From contig CM051513.1 in NCBI GenBank assembly GCA_028015205.1, forward strand, positions 45,202,841 to 45,266,840: a stretch of 64,000 bases of DNA. The letters are read 5' to 3'. The notes beneath the pieces were generated by a model. The model was given only the letters and a program-made list of their open reading frames with translations, was not told the origin of the DNA and made no database searches. Below are positions 31,760 through 43,465 of this stretch, piece after piece (position 1 is the first letter of the stretch; each line of letters begins with the position of its first letter). The DNA comes from Mytilisepta virgata. Its lineage: Eukaryota > Mollusca > Bivalvia > Mytilida > Mytilidae. The translations under genes were made by a program, and so were the position numbers.

Positions 31760-33906
31760 AGCTCACCTGGTCTACAAGGCCATGTGAGCTATTCTCATCA
31801 CTTTGCGTCCGTCGTCGTCGTTAACAATTTTTCAAACATCTCCTCTGAAACTACTGAATGGATTTGGATAAAACTTAGCATGATTGTTAGGGTATCCTGC
31901 ACAAAGTTTATGTTTCGATTTTTGATCCGTCGAAAAACATGGCCACTGTTACTAAAATAGAACATAGGGGTCAAACAACAGTTTTTATACGACCGCAAAA
32001 TTTTTGCGGTCGTATATTGGTATGACGTTGGCGTCGTCGTCCGAAGACATTTGGTTTTCGCACTATAACTTTAGTATAAGTTAATAGAAATCTATGAAAT
32101 TTAAACACAAGGTTTATGACCACAAAAGGAAGGTTGGGATTGATTTTGGGAGTTTTGGTCGCAACAGTTTAAGAAAATTTTAGGTTCCAAAAAAGGGCCC
32201 AATAAGCATTTTTCTTGTTTGATTATTATCTTGGTGTAAGGGAGTTAATCCAAACACATTCACCTCCCTCACACTGCTTGTAAATTATGTATAAAGAAAT
32301 GTAGATTGTCTTGGGGTGATTTATAGCTGTCAGTTTATTTTTAGAAGTTACTATTAATTAATATTAATTTTGTCCGTATGTCATTTTCTATTTTAAGACT
32401 TTTATGATATATTTAAATGGGTAATTTAGTTTGCAAACTCCATGAGAAATTTGAATAGGGATTATGACCATATCTTGAGGGAAAGAATTTTTTTTTGGAA
32501 AAAGGGAAAGAGGGGGGGGGGAAATAAGAAATTGTGGGGGGGGGGATTTTTTCTCATTTCAAATTTTAGAAATTAAAAAGAAAACGTCTTCAAATTTTTA
32601 TTTTGCAAAACAGAGTGGGGAGGGAGGGTACAATGATTTTTTTTTTGGGGGGGGGGGGTCAGTACGTAACAGCATAGTGTATTGCAAAAAAAGGGGTTAA
32701 TTTTTTTTTTGGGGGGGAGGGGTCAATTCGCAACAGCATATTGTATTGCACAAAAGCAAAAAATTGAATATAAATTCAAATCATATGTCCAATTCTAAGT
32801 TCTTTGACTACAGTTATTCTGTGCCAGAAACCTATTATGTGTCAAATATTTAATTACAATCCAAATTCAGACCTGTATCAAGCGTGAATATTGTGTCCAT
32901 TTTTGCCCCAGCTGTTCAGGGTTGGACCTCTGCGGTCGTATCCAGCTGCGCTCAGCGAAGCAATTTATTCGCAAATATATCAAAAATCATTAGGTTACGG
33001 CAAATTCTGGCAGGTTGAAAGTGTTCAGCATGATGAGAGCTACCTGTGTGATGATTTTCGTGAAAATCTGTCAACTGATGTTAGAGTTATTGCCCTTTTT
33101 TGACATTTTTGGCTTTTTTAAGTTATTATTTCAAAAATCTTCTCTGAAACTACTATTCAAAATCAAATGAAACTTGGTAAGATTGTTTCTGTGGGTATCC
33201 TGCAAAAAGTTAATGCTTGGATTTTTGATTGGTCGAAAAACATGTCCGCCCTTACTAAAAATAGAACATAGGGGTCAAAATGCTGTTTTTTTTTGCTATT
33301 TTTTCCTGAATTATAGAAAGAAAATGAAGATGAAAGCTACTTTCAAGGTTAACATGGTATCCCGAGTTGAGTGGTGATGATTAAAGTTTGTTTTGGACGG
33401 CCATTTTTAAAATGGCTGCCATTTTTTACACTTGCTCGGATTTCAACAATATTTGGTTTTTAAAGTAAACATGGTATCCTTAGTGAATGGTGATGAGAAT
33501 GTTGTATAACAATGATTAAACTTCATAATATGTGAGCTTTTAATTGCCATCACTTGGCGTCCGTCATCGTCGTTAACAAATTTTCAAACAAAGCCTTAAC
33601 CCACAATTTTTACATAACTTCTTTCAAACATTTTAAAAACGAAGAAAACATATAGACCAAAAGATTTATACTTGTATTTGAAGATGAATTAAAGCTTGTA
33701 TTTTGTATTGTGAATCATCAGATTGACCATGACTGTATCTTAATCAAGCGTAGGGAGAACTCGTGCCCATTTATTTCCAGAGGTCCTTGAAAGGCTTTTA
33801 AAGGTATTTTCAGCATTTTACATGACCTTTAATACTCCGTTTAATTTACATTTAACACTTATATATATATTGTTTGGCAGGTGAGCGATTCAGGCTCTCG
33901 AGAGCC
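31760..33906 (-). mobile_element. Element E1 in reverse orientation (E1d), interrupted by E2
   Basis: Begins with hairpin AGCTCACCTGGTC..GGCCATGTGAGCT and ends with CAGGTGAGCGATTCAGGCTC and the palindrome GGCTCTCGAGAGCC (33893-33906). The interior is the reverse complement of E1a, for example 33130-33590 against 7250-7700. A different element (31986-32968) splits the copy; the uninterrupted sequence can be read at 35880-35900. Confidence 0.75.
31986..32968 (+). mobile_element. Element E2 nested in E1d (E2a)
   Basis: Starts with a 31 bp near-perfect palindrome (31986-32016, arms TATACGACCGCAAAA and TTTTGCGGTCGTATA). It ends near CTGCGGTCGTATCCAGCTGC, GCTCAGCGAAGCAATTTA. It interrupts the E1 sequence between ACAACAGTTTTT and CGCAAATAT, as the uninterrupted E1e copy shows. 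No coding capacity; G-runs near 32510-32720. Confidence 0.75.
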
Positions 33907-34538
33907 TCTTGTTATTATACTCTTTACTACATTATATCTTATTATTTAACATTAATTCCTTTGTTGTGTTATACAATTTTAATTCAGTTGTAATTTGTGA
34001 TTTATATGCCCTCCGGGGCCCATGATTGGTTAATAAAGAACTTTGAACATTGAACTTTAACACATGAAAATTTCCAAGATACGAAAACGGCCCAACTAGA
34101 AATTTTCCAAATTTTTCAAAACATTTTACAAAAATGTTCCAAAGGTTTTGCTGGACTAAGATATTTCCAGATGTTAACCTACCCAAAGCCAAATTTTTTA
34201 AGATGGGTGTCCCATAGCTTTTTAAATAAGCCAATGACTATAAGGTAGGGGTCTTCTATTTGTTGAAGACTGTACAGTTGATAACACTGCAATTTTTTTC
34301 TCATGAAACACCATATATTCATGTAACAAACTGTGAAGTTTCATTATCAAATCAATACAACATTATTTAAGTCAATGTTCTCTATTAATATTCAAAGTCT
34401 CAATTTTGCTCTTCTGGAAAATAGGTAGTTCAGAACAGGTGTGTATTGTGTAGGTTACAAAAAAAAAGTTATAGAAAGATAGTTTATATGAAAACTTGAA
34501 TATGAAAGAAAGTAAATGATATCAATCTGCATTCTGAT
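33907..34538. other. No recognisable gene
   Basis: AT-rich. TGATTGGTTAATAAAGAACT followed by TTGAACATTGAAC near 34024 could be a retroelement 3' end with a polyadenylation signal, but I cannot support this further. Confidence 0.25.
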
Positions 34539-35267
34539 TTAGCTAAGGTTTGGGTTTTCTAGTTCTTCATCATCTTCATCATCAGTTTTGTCACCGATAC
34601 CTTTGATTTCTTCAATGATGCTTGTATCGGAAGCATCATCACTGATGCATTCTTCTTCATCCTGATCTTTCATTTCCCCCAACAGATGCTGCATTTGCAG
34701 AATTTTCACACCACAGGCCTTTCTGAGTGCATCTGTGGCTTTTTGCAATTCATGAAATTTCATGCATTTGAGAAAGGCTTTCTTCTACTTCCTTCATTCT
34801 TTTTCTTTTTTCTTCATCGACCATGTCCATGGTCTCCTTTATTTCTTTAATCCTTTTTAATTGTACACTAATGTCACTGGGGGCTCTATTAACTCTTTCT
34901 GTATCTCTCTGAATTGTTTTTTGTCTGCTTTTAATTATATTGATGACCCTTATTATTTAAAGCAGTTATAAGGCTTTTCACTTGAAATTGGTCTATCCTT
35001 GCCTCTTCTGCATTACGCCGTGGTATGGCTGCAATACTGTCCTTACGGCGTTAAACAACAATCAATCAATCTTCTGCATTATACACACCCCGAGCTACTT
35101 CAGCTATACCCATAATTGTGGTTTTATTTTTCGATCCAACACTTTGGTCTTCAAACAGTTGCCGAAGCTTTTTGTTGATAAATTCCATCTTCTGTCTTCT
35201 TAATCCATATGGCTTCTGGATGTCAGTTGAAGTATAAAGATGAATTTTCTTTGCCTGCTGAAAGGGG
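34539..35267 (-). pseudogene. Coiled-coil acidic protein, degraded exon
   Basis: On the minus strand an acceptor-like CCCCTTTCAG (about 35258-35267) precedes a lysine-rich, helix-forming reading frame (QAKKIHLYTSTD, KMEFINKKLRQLFEDQ, MGIAEVARGVYNAE). A 55 bp retrotransposon stub (35016-35070) interrupts it. Further down the frame needs shifts and contains stops. The last 75 codons (34763-34539) read MKFHELQKATDALRKACGV and end in an acidic tail (KTDDEDDEELENPNLS). The long Glu/Lys-rich helical stretch between suggests a coiled coil. I do not recognise the family. Confidence 0.45.
35016..35070 (+). mobile_element. 55 bp 5'-truncated LINE/SINE 3'-end insertion
   Basis: CGCCGTGGTATGGCTGCAAT through TTACGGCGTTAAACAACAAT and (CAAT)n is flanked by a perfect 11 bp duplication CTTCTGCATTA at 35005-35015 and 35071-35081. 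It resembles the 3' end of the LINE at 50245-50300 (CGCCGTGATATGGCTTAAAT, then ACGGCGTAAAACAATAATC). Confidence 0.85.
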
Positions 35268-35559
35268 ATGCTAGCCAGTTTTTAATGCTGTAATTAAAAA
35301 GAAAGTTTCCATATACAAATTATTCCAAGGATTATACATGTACATTTATGCCTTTTCGTAAAGACTATTGTGTGCGTATATATATATTATATACGCTGCT
35401 AAAAAAATTTAAAAATCAATATCATGGAATGCTGGAAATTATATAGTTAACGCATTTGGTCGTTTACATAAATTAGAACGTTAGTTATTTCGTTTAAATT
35501 GTTTTACATTTGTCATTTCGGGGCCTTTTATAGCTGACTTTGCGGTATGGGCTTTGCTC

Positions 35560-35657
35560 ATTGTTGAAGGCCGTACGGTGACCTATAAGTGGTAATTTCT
35601 GTGTCATTTGGTCTCTTGTGGAGAGTTGTCTCATTGGCAATCATACCACATCTTTTT
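35560..35657 (+). repeat. Retroelement 3'-end-like repeat
   Basis: GGCCGTACGGTGACCTATAA, TCATTTGGTCTCTTGTGG and TCTCATTGGCAATCATACCA resemble 10955-11080. This short segment is a common dispersed repeat; placing it at the 3' end of a retroelement is inference. Confidence 0.5.
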
Positions 35658-36301
35658 AGCTCACCTGGCCTAAAAGGCCATTTGAGCTATTTTCATCACT
35701 TTGAGTCTGTCGTCGTCGTTAACAGTTTTTCAAACATCTTCTCCTCTGAGACTACTGAATGGATTTGGATAAAACTTAGCATGATTGTTCCTTGGGGTAT
35801 CCTGCACAAACTTTTTGCTTCGATTTTTGATCCGTCGAAAAACATGGCCACTGTTACTAAAAATAGAACATAGGGGTCAAACAACAGTTTTTCGCAAATA
35901 TCTCAAAAATCATTAGGTTACGGCAAATTCTGGCAGGTTGAAAGTGTTCAGCATGATGAGAGCTATCTGTGTGCTGATTTTCGTGAAAATCTGTCAACTG
36001 ATGTTAGAGTAATTGCCCTTTTTGACATTTTTGGCTTTTTTATGTTATTATTTCAAAAATCTTCTTCTCTGAAACTACTATTCAAAATCAAATAAAACTT
36101 GGTAACATTGTTCCTTAGAGTATCCTGCAAAAAGTTAATGCTTGGATTTTTGATTGGTCGAAAAACATGTCCGCCCTTACTAAAAATTGAACAAAGGGGT
36201 CAAAATGCTCTGTTTTGCTATTTTTTCCTGAATTATAGAAAGAAAATGAAGATGAAAGCTACTTTCAAGGTAAACATGGTATCCCGAGTTGAGTGGTGAT
36301 G
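35658..36301 (-). mobile_element. Element E1, reverse, truncated (E1e)
   Basis: Starts with hairpin AGCTCACCTGGCC-TAAAA-GGCCATTTGAGCT and runs as the reverse complement of E1a until GAGTTGAGTGGTGATGATG, where similarity stops. It preserves the uninterrupted version of the site into which E2a inserted. Confidence 0.7.
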
Positions 36302-37736
36302 ATGAAAGGAGTACGGGTGATAAGGGTCATTTTTGGCCCAATATCAAAAATATCTTTTTTTACCATATTTATCCTTTGAAATACGCTTTGTTTTCATTCA
36401 TTATAAGTTTTTTCGTTTAATGTATTTTTTCTCATTTTTGGGGTAAAAAACGTAGATTTGAGTAAAAAATCCCGTTTTTTTGTTATTTTCAAGATAAAAA
36501 GGAAAATAAATAGAATGATAGACGTTTCTATATTGGAAATATTTTTTCTATAAACATTTTAATAAAATTAATCATGCTATTGAAAAATATATATGCAAGC
36601 GATATCATTTTGGGGTAAAAAGCTGGTTTTTTTGGGGAATAATCAGATTTCAGGGAAAAATGTGTTTTTTTTTCTAAATAGAGTTCTTGAACGATTTCAT
36701 AATTATGATTAAGATTATAATGAAAAACCGTTTGTAACACAGTTTCAGACTGGATAATGTCGAAATTCTCATGGCATCAATTACACGACTGATGACATTG
36801 AAATACTAATAATTGAACAATCAATATTTTTACGGAATATTTATCAGGTGCATAAAAAAGAAGACAACAGGTTAGTGTTTTAAAATTTGCCGACATTAAT
36901 TGGCATTTGAAGGTCGCAAATATCCTGTAACTGGTAATTTCAGTTCGATTTAAATCGGAAAATTGCTTTTCAAATATCTGTTGATAGGCGTCAGTAGAAA
37001 ATATATCTCCCGAGAGATGGCCTGGGCAACATCTCGCACCTCGAGGTAAAATAATAAGTTTTTCTAAAAACAAATCGTTCCCAGCTCAATTTTTTCCCCA
37101 TTTTTCCCAATTAAAAAAAACAATTGGCCCTTTTTTTTCCACTTCCCAAAACCCTCTCAATCTCCTCTCTTTTGGCTATCTGTCGTCAAAACAATAATAT
37201 TTTAGGCCACACAACAAGATTATTCTGTGTTGTAATAAGTCAGGCATATCTATTTTCATAAACAGAATGCTAGTGAAGAAATAAAGAAAAAACAATATTT
37301 TGATATTTAGGAAACTAACATAGGTCCCGTCAAAAAATTCATTGTTGTTGAATAAAAAAGAAAATCTGTAATGTCATGTCAGTAACAAAATATGTTTGAG
37401 ACATGGATATAAAAATACCAAATTAAATTGTTAATTTCTACATTTGTGAACTATAATAAAAGTTATTCCGATCCTAAACAGGGTATATAAATGTCACTGT
37501 CGGCTCATGGAATATACGAAACATATCTAAAAGTACACCCCCAGAAAAAAAAATGAAAAAATTAGACTTGTCGATAAAGGTCTTAAGTACAGTATGTGTT
37601 CTCTGTTTTAGGTTTTTTATTGTTTTTGGTTGTTTTGTTTGTTTGGTTGTTTCCCCTTTTTACAAGAGGGCAATCGCTGCGTTTTATACACCTAACTCTT
37701 TATTTCAAAATTAATGAATAAATTATAAGGTATTTT
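36302..37736. other. No recognisable gene
   Basis: AT-rich with many T-runs. A short segment, AGTACGGGTGATAAGGGTCA, borders E1e. No coding signal supported on either strand. Confidence 0.3.
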
Positions 37737-39692
37737 TATACGACCGCAAAATTTTTGCGGTCGTATATTGGTATAACGATGGCGGCGTCGTCGTCCGAAG
37801 ACATTTGGTTTTCGCACTATAACTTTAGTATAAGTTAATAGAAATTTATGAAATTTAAACACAAGGTTTATGACTACAAAAGGAAGGTTGGGATTGATTT
37901 TGGGAGTTTTGGTCCCAACAGTGTAAGAATTAGGGGCCAAAAAAGGGCCCAATAAGCATTTTTCTTGGTTTTCGCACAATAACTCTAGTATAAGTAAAAA
38001 GAAATCTATGAAATTTTAACACAAGGTTTATGACCACAAAAGGAAGGTTGGGATTGTTTTTGGGAGTTTTGGTCCCAACAGTTTAGGAATTAGGGGCTAA
38101 AAAGGGGCCCAAATAAGCATTTTTCTTGGTTTTTGCACAATAACTTTAGTATAAGTAAATAGAAATCTATGAAATTTAAACACAAGGTTTATGACCACAA
38201 AAGGAAGGTTGGGATTGATTTTTGGAGTTTTGGTCCCAACAATTTAGGAATTAGGGGCCAAAAGGGTCCAAAATTAAACTTTGTTTGATTTCATCGAAAA
38301 TTGAACTATTGTGGTTCTTTGATATGCCGAATCTAACCGTGCATTTAGATTCTTAATTTTTGGTCCCATTTTCAAATTGGTCTACATTAAGGTCCAAAGG
38401 GTCCAAAATTAAACTTAGTTTGATTTTAACAAAAATTGAATTCTTTGGGTTCTTTTATATGCAGAATCTAAACATGTACTTATTTTTTTTTATTATGGGC
38501 CCAGTTTTCAAGTTGGTCCAAATCGGGGTCCAAAATTAAAGCTAAAAAAAGGGGTAAATTATTTTATTTTTTTTTTTGGGGGGGGGGGCAATACTCCACA
38601 GCATATTGTATTGCACAAGAAGCAAAAAATTGAATATAAATTCAAATCATATGTCCAATTCTAAGTTCTTTGATTTCAGTTATTCTGTGTCAGAAACCTA
38701 TTATGTGTCAAATATTTCAAGAAATTTTCAATTGCACAGTATTGCACAATAGCAAGAAATTGATATGTGTGCCCTGTTATCAAAACTTTTTTATTTACAA
38801 ATTTCATTGGAAATTTTCCAATAACTTTAGTTTATTGAACTTCATTGGAAATTTGCCAATATAAAATGTGCTGATGAAGCTTTTTTGTTTCTCATCTAAA
38901 CTGCTTTTAAATTATGTATATTTAAAATTTGCCATCCATGACTATGATGTCATTTTCTATTTTAATATGTTATGGTGTATTTAAATGGGCTGTTATGGTT
39001 GCAAAGTATAAAGAAATGGGGGGGGGGGGGGTAAATGAGAAATTGGGGAGGGGGCAATTTTTTTCTCATTTCATATTTCATAAATTAAAAAGAAAATTTC
39101 AAATTTTTTTTTAGCAAAAAAGGGGGGTTACAATAAATTTTGTTTTTTGGTTTTTTTAGGGGGGGGTCAATGTGCAACTTCATAGTGTATTGCACAAAAG
39201 CTAAAAAAAGGGGTAAATTATTTCTTTTGGGGGGGAGCAATTCTCCACAGCATATTGTATTGCACAAGAAGCAAAAAACTGAATATAAATTGAAATCATA
39301 TGACCAATTCTAAGTTCTTTGATTTCAGTTATTCTGTGTCAGAAACCTATTATGTGTCAAATATTTCAAGAAATTTTCAATTGCGCAATAGCAAGAAATC
39401 TTCAATTGCACAGTATTGCGCAATAGCAAGAAATTGATATGTGTGCCCAATTTTAAATTGGTTATTTCTGATTTATACATAAAAACAAATAATACTGATA
39501 TGGTTTGAATAGGTAAATTAAAAATTTCTTAGACAACATTCATTCTGTGTCAGAAACCTATGCTGTGTCAAATATTTATTCACAATCCAAATTCAGTATT
39601 GTATCAAGCTTGAATGTTGTGTTCATAATTGCCCCAACTATTCAGGGTTCGACATCTGCGGTCGTATCTAGCTGCGCCCAGCGGAGCATTTT
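37737..39692 (+). mobile_element. Element E2, near-complete copy (E2b)
   Basis: Starts with the same 31 bp palindrome as E2a (37737-37767) and ends with ATCTGCGGTCGTATCTAGCT, GCGCCCAGCGGAGCATTT. Near its left end are three tandem units of about 160 bp (starting near 37807, 37967 and 38128), each with AGTATAAGT, CACAAGGTTTATGACCACAA and GGAAGGTTGGGATTG. Several G-runs lie near 38577, 39017 and 39225. No ORF of note. Confidence 0.75.
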
Positions 39693-40807
39693 ATTTGTTG
39701 TTGTTGAACTTCTTGTTTTGTCTTTTTACTCTTTCTGTTTCGTTTTCCTTTTCTTACGTTTCTTTATAAATAGAATATTTCTACTTTCGGTTATACCTTA
39801 TATATGGTCCTTGTGCATTGTGTTTTTCTTAAATATATATCTAGCTGATTAACAACAAAAATAATTTAACATTCAATTATATTTATGTTCTATGTTTCAT
39901 TGGGTTTCCTACATAAACTTTGTACAAACATAAGTTCCCCCGTTAGAATGGTTAGAATGTTGGTTTATCGTTCTAAAAATAGGTGCAAAATATAGATTGG
40001 GGGAACCCGCGATTCAAGAATATATATTTTGAGAAAACTTACATATAGTTTTGGCATTGTACATCGATTTTTTAGTGCTGTATAACTTATTAGGGCTGTT
40101 TCACATTTTCTGATTGCTTTTTGTGTGGATCGTCTGCAATATTTATTCTTTACGGCATAAAAAACTGATGAAGAATCTGAACACACGGTCGCGTCAAAAT
40201 ACCGACTGTCAAGATCTGCAATATTGACCATTTCACAAACAGTACGGCTTTCCTGCTTTAAACTTCACATTTATATATCTGTTTATCACTCATAAACCTT
40301 TCACCAGTTTATTCACGGGACTTATGCGTTTTCTAGTATGATAAGCGACGACCCCTTTCCTGACCCGAAAAATGTCAACAAAAATAGTCACCGGGCGACC
40401 GTTATATTTAAATATTTTTCATATCGTATACCTAACAAATAACCTCTGCCTGACTGTAATGCTTTTTATATACTGGAGCTGTGCTATTGGACACACAAAT
40501 TGCATTGATGGTATATTCATTCTTGATTAACAGTCACTGACTGTATATCACCATGTTTATGACGTTGACAATGGGTTTCCGTAGACAAATGGTAGAGTTT
40601 TAATTATGACGTCATTAAAATTGCAGGTTCACAGAATTTTAACGTTGTTCGCTTTTAATTCAAAAATTATAGTTTCATGAGATTACAAACAACAAAAAAA
40701 TGTTAAAATTGACTATAAATGGCAATAATTCCTTAAGGGGTCAATTGACCATGTCTGTACACTGCGATCAGTTCAAAGTTTAAATAATCTGACATACAAA
40801 CACTTAC
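39693..40807. other. No recognisable gene
   Basis: An 88-codon minus-strand ORF at 40231-39965 has no recognisable motif and I do not call it. The rest has no repeat or gene signal that I can see. Confidence 0.3.
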
Positions 40808-40958
40808 GATCCATGTTGATCTTTCTCTTTGAAGTTGGCTCATGTCTTGGTTTTGACTCGGAAGCCTTTTCTATTTTATCAGTATCATTCATTTCATCAG
40901 CATTTAACAGACTTGAATTTTGTCCTTTATCTTCATCCGTTGACTTGGCTGTATTTAG
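40808..40958 (-). CDS. Candidate internal exon, hydrophilic Ser/Glu/Lys-rich
   Basis: On the minus strand this 151 nt segment lies between TTCTTTAATTACAG and a consensus donor GTAAGTG. It is open (TAKSTDEDKGQNSSLLNADE, then KIEKASESKPRHEPTSKRKI). It could be an internal exon of the same minus-strand gene as the zinc-ribbon remnant upstream (42.1-43.5 kb) and the coiled-coil remnant downstream (34.5-35.3 kb). Evidence is only the splice signals and the open frame. Confidence 0.35.
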
Positions 40959-41079
40959 CTGTAATTAAAGAATAAAGGTTACACAATATGACATTTATAA
41001 ATAAAATAGTTTTCAGTTGTTGAATAAAGTTAAGTACTTAATCTGGGTAAACTTAGCTGTGTAACAATACACACTTTAT

Positions 41080-41858
41080 TATCCCCAAGTTTGGGGAGTG
41101 AATAAAGATTTCAGTGGTTCATATCTAGAAGACTATAACCACTTAAGCAATTCACTGGTTGACAATGTTAGGACCGCATGGCTAAAAGAATATTGCGCAA
41201 CAATCTACACAAAAAATCCTGAAATGACTATCCGATATGTGAAGGAACCACTACCAGACTTTATGCGGTGGATAGAAAGCAATGGGGAACTCCATTATCT
41301 TTGCTTTGAAGCACGTGATCAAATTCCATTTGGCGATTGGGATTCAGAAGAATTATTTCTCCCATCAAATATCACATCATTGTGTGAACTTTGTACAGAC
41401 ATTCCAGATTCTGCTGCCCTACTTGCTTGGTTCACACATGTTCAACTTAAAGATGAAATAAAAAAAACATGACAAAATGGAACAAAGTCTTGATAACGAC
41501 AAGAGTAGAGAAAGGAGGAAAAATCATGATTTGTTCAAAAAGGCTGTGGTTGATCTTCAAATGGAGGCAAAAAATGCTCATATCACCTATTCTGCAAAGC
41601 ATACAAAAACAGATCTTGTACAGCTTATAGCAGAAAGGGACTTAAAACTGCCAAATGTCATTGATGATTATAAAGGAAATTTTTCTGATATTCCTACAGA
41701 TATACAAGATGACAAATTTGAGCATTTGTGAACTTCGCCAAATTCTTCGCTACCACAATTTAAACTTCAGTGGTACTAAAGATGAACTTGTTATGAGAGT
41801 ATTTTTACTACGACATAAAAGGTCATACATGATAATTGATAACTGTAAGCATTACTGA
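41080..41858 (+). pseudogene. SAP-domain C-terminal fragment (copy 2 of the 1990-5868 protein)
   Basis: Homologous to about 4560-5335. Shared blocks include YLDDYNHLSNS/YLEDYNHLSNS, RYVKEP-PD--RW, GELHY-C-E, PFG-WDSEE-FLP and the SAP motif YHNLNFSGTKDELVMRVFLL. Two frame changes (about 41465-41480 and about 41715) break it. Where copy 1 has an in-frame stop (4704) this copy reads through (NPEMTIRYVKE), so the copy 1 stop is a later lesion. The DDE-like and OTU parts are absent. Both copies have GTAAG just after RSYMI, a possible ancestral splice donor. Confidence 0.75.
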
Positions 41859-42137
41859 TTTATTTTAATTCTTAAGTTCACCATTAGTTTTATTTTTCAT
41901 TATTGCATTGTTTTTCATTGTGTTTGATTACTTTGTTTCAGCGATTTTTTTGTTTTTGTTTATTCATTTGACATTTTTTCGTTCATTTTTCATTTATTGT
42001 TCATACGTTGTCTTTTGTTTGACATTTACTTTGCATTTTTTGTTCATTTTGTTTTTATTTTAGTAAAATATTTATTTGTTTTACTTTTTGAGTTTCTATG
42101 AATGTTTGCCATCTGATAATCTGATTCCCCTACGTCT

Positions 42138-43465
42138 TTACAGTGAAATATTATTAAAACTGTTAGGATTTACAAGATCAGGTTCACCTGTCATTACTGT
42201 TAAAGAATTCTCTTTGGTTTCAATACTTCTAAAATAGGAATATGGTTTGACATATTTTTTCTGCAAAATATATTGGCGGACATCAAAAGTCTCTTTTATA
42301 AGATCCCCTTTGCAGTTAGTACATTTTTGTGATGTTGCCTCATTTTCTGCCCCACAGCTCACACATATTTTTTCTTCACACGCTTCAAGTTTAGCCTTGA
42401 TAATATCATCTATAAAATCAGTTTCATTGCAATTTTCAAACTCTAAAACTTTTAACCTTTCATCTAGAAATGTATTCCTTGTTGCACGAAAAAGATTTAA
42501 ACTGTGTTCTTTAACTAGTAATTAATTCTCTTTTTTGAATTCATTTGGTGCTTCAAATAACCAACTATTAGGTGCAAGATCTGCATTAGCTTGTAACTCA
42601 CTTAGTGGGTCAATGCTGATATATATATGACTGGTAACTACGCTGGAATGAACTTTATTATCTGCACTAATTTTGTATGTTTTACCTATTACCTGTTCGT
42701 TATCAAAAACACCTCTAACCATACCTTTAGGAAACTTAATCATATTCTCACTTTGTTCAGACATCCACTTGGACAAAACATCATAGCTTCCTGCTGGGGC
42801 TGTTCTTCCATTATAGGACAGTAATTGCTTACTGTGAGAGCAAGAGTAGGTCAAAATATTTTGTTGAAAGGATACAGGTATAACTAATTTAGAGTTTCTG
42901 CATCCATAAATCAGTTCAATTATTTAAGATACTTCAAAAGTGCATCGCTTTGCATCACTTTCCCCTGAAAAACCACACAAATCTTTGATTAACTGAACAA
43001 GTATGTCTGGACGACCTTGTAGCCATTGACCTGGTTTATAAAGCAGTAATTTAGATATATCACATTTGTTTGTATCTTTGTAGAGAGAAGCAACATCCTG
43101 TTTTATTTCAAAGTCAAGATTATTTAACAAATCAGTGTTCTCAGATAACAAAGCTGTATTATTTGGCTGTCCCGATGCTTCAATTGATATAAATGTATCT
43201 GATTTTGCAGTAGATTTCAAAGTTTTACCAATTCAACAGTTTCAAACTGTTGAACACAACGCTGACATATAAATGTTGTAGATAATGTTATTATATGGTT
43301 TCCAATCAATAAATTGATAACAGAGTTTCTTAACTTTTTTCCTTTTTTAATGTGGATCAAAGGTGAAGTTTCAGATGATTCAGTATGCAGAATTGAACCA
43401 CATTCAAGATAGAACTGTCCAGAACTTCTTGCTTGAGAGTTAACCTTGTAACTGGCATCTTGTCC
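42138..43465 (-). pseudogene. Zinc-ribbon protein of unknown family, with in-frame stops
   Basis: Minus-strand frame following an acceptor-like CTTTGTAG (ends 43466). The first about 75 codons contain ECGS and CQRCVQQFE. A one-base frame change near 43220 leads to a frame that continues to 42138 with only two stops (42924-42926 and 42522-42524). Blocks include YKPGQWLQGRPD, SYNGRTAPAGSYDVLSKW, VFDNEQVIGKTYKI and a zinc ribbon CVSCGAENEATSQKCTNCKG. The DNEQVIGK block is reminiscent of the first-Asp block DPVQNIGKSW in the 3171-4706 region, so this may be a distant transposase-like protein. I do not know the family name. Confidence 0.5.

Noticed and set aside
39965..40231. 88-codon minus-strand ORF
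   Set aside because: No motif, no paralogue in the window and no splice context.
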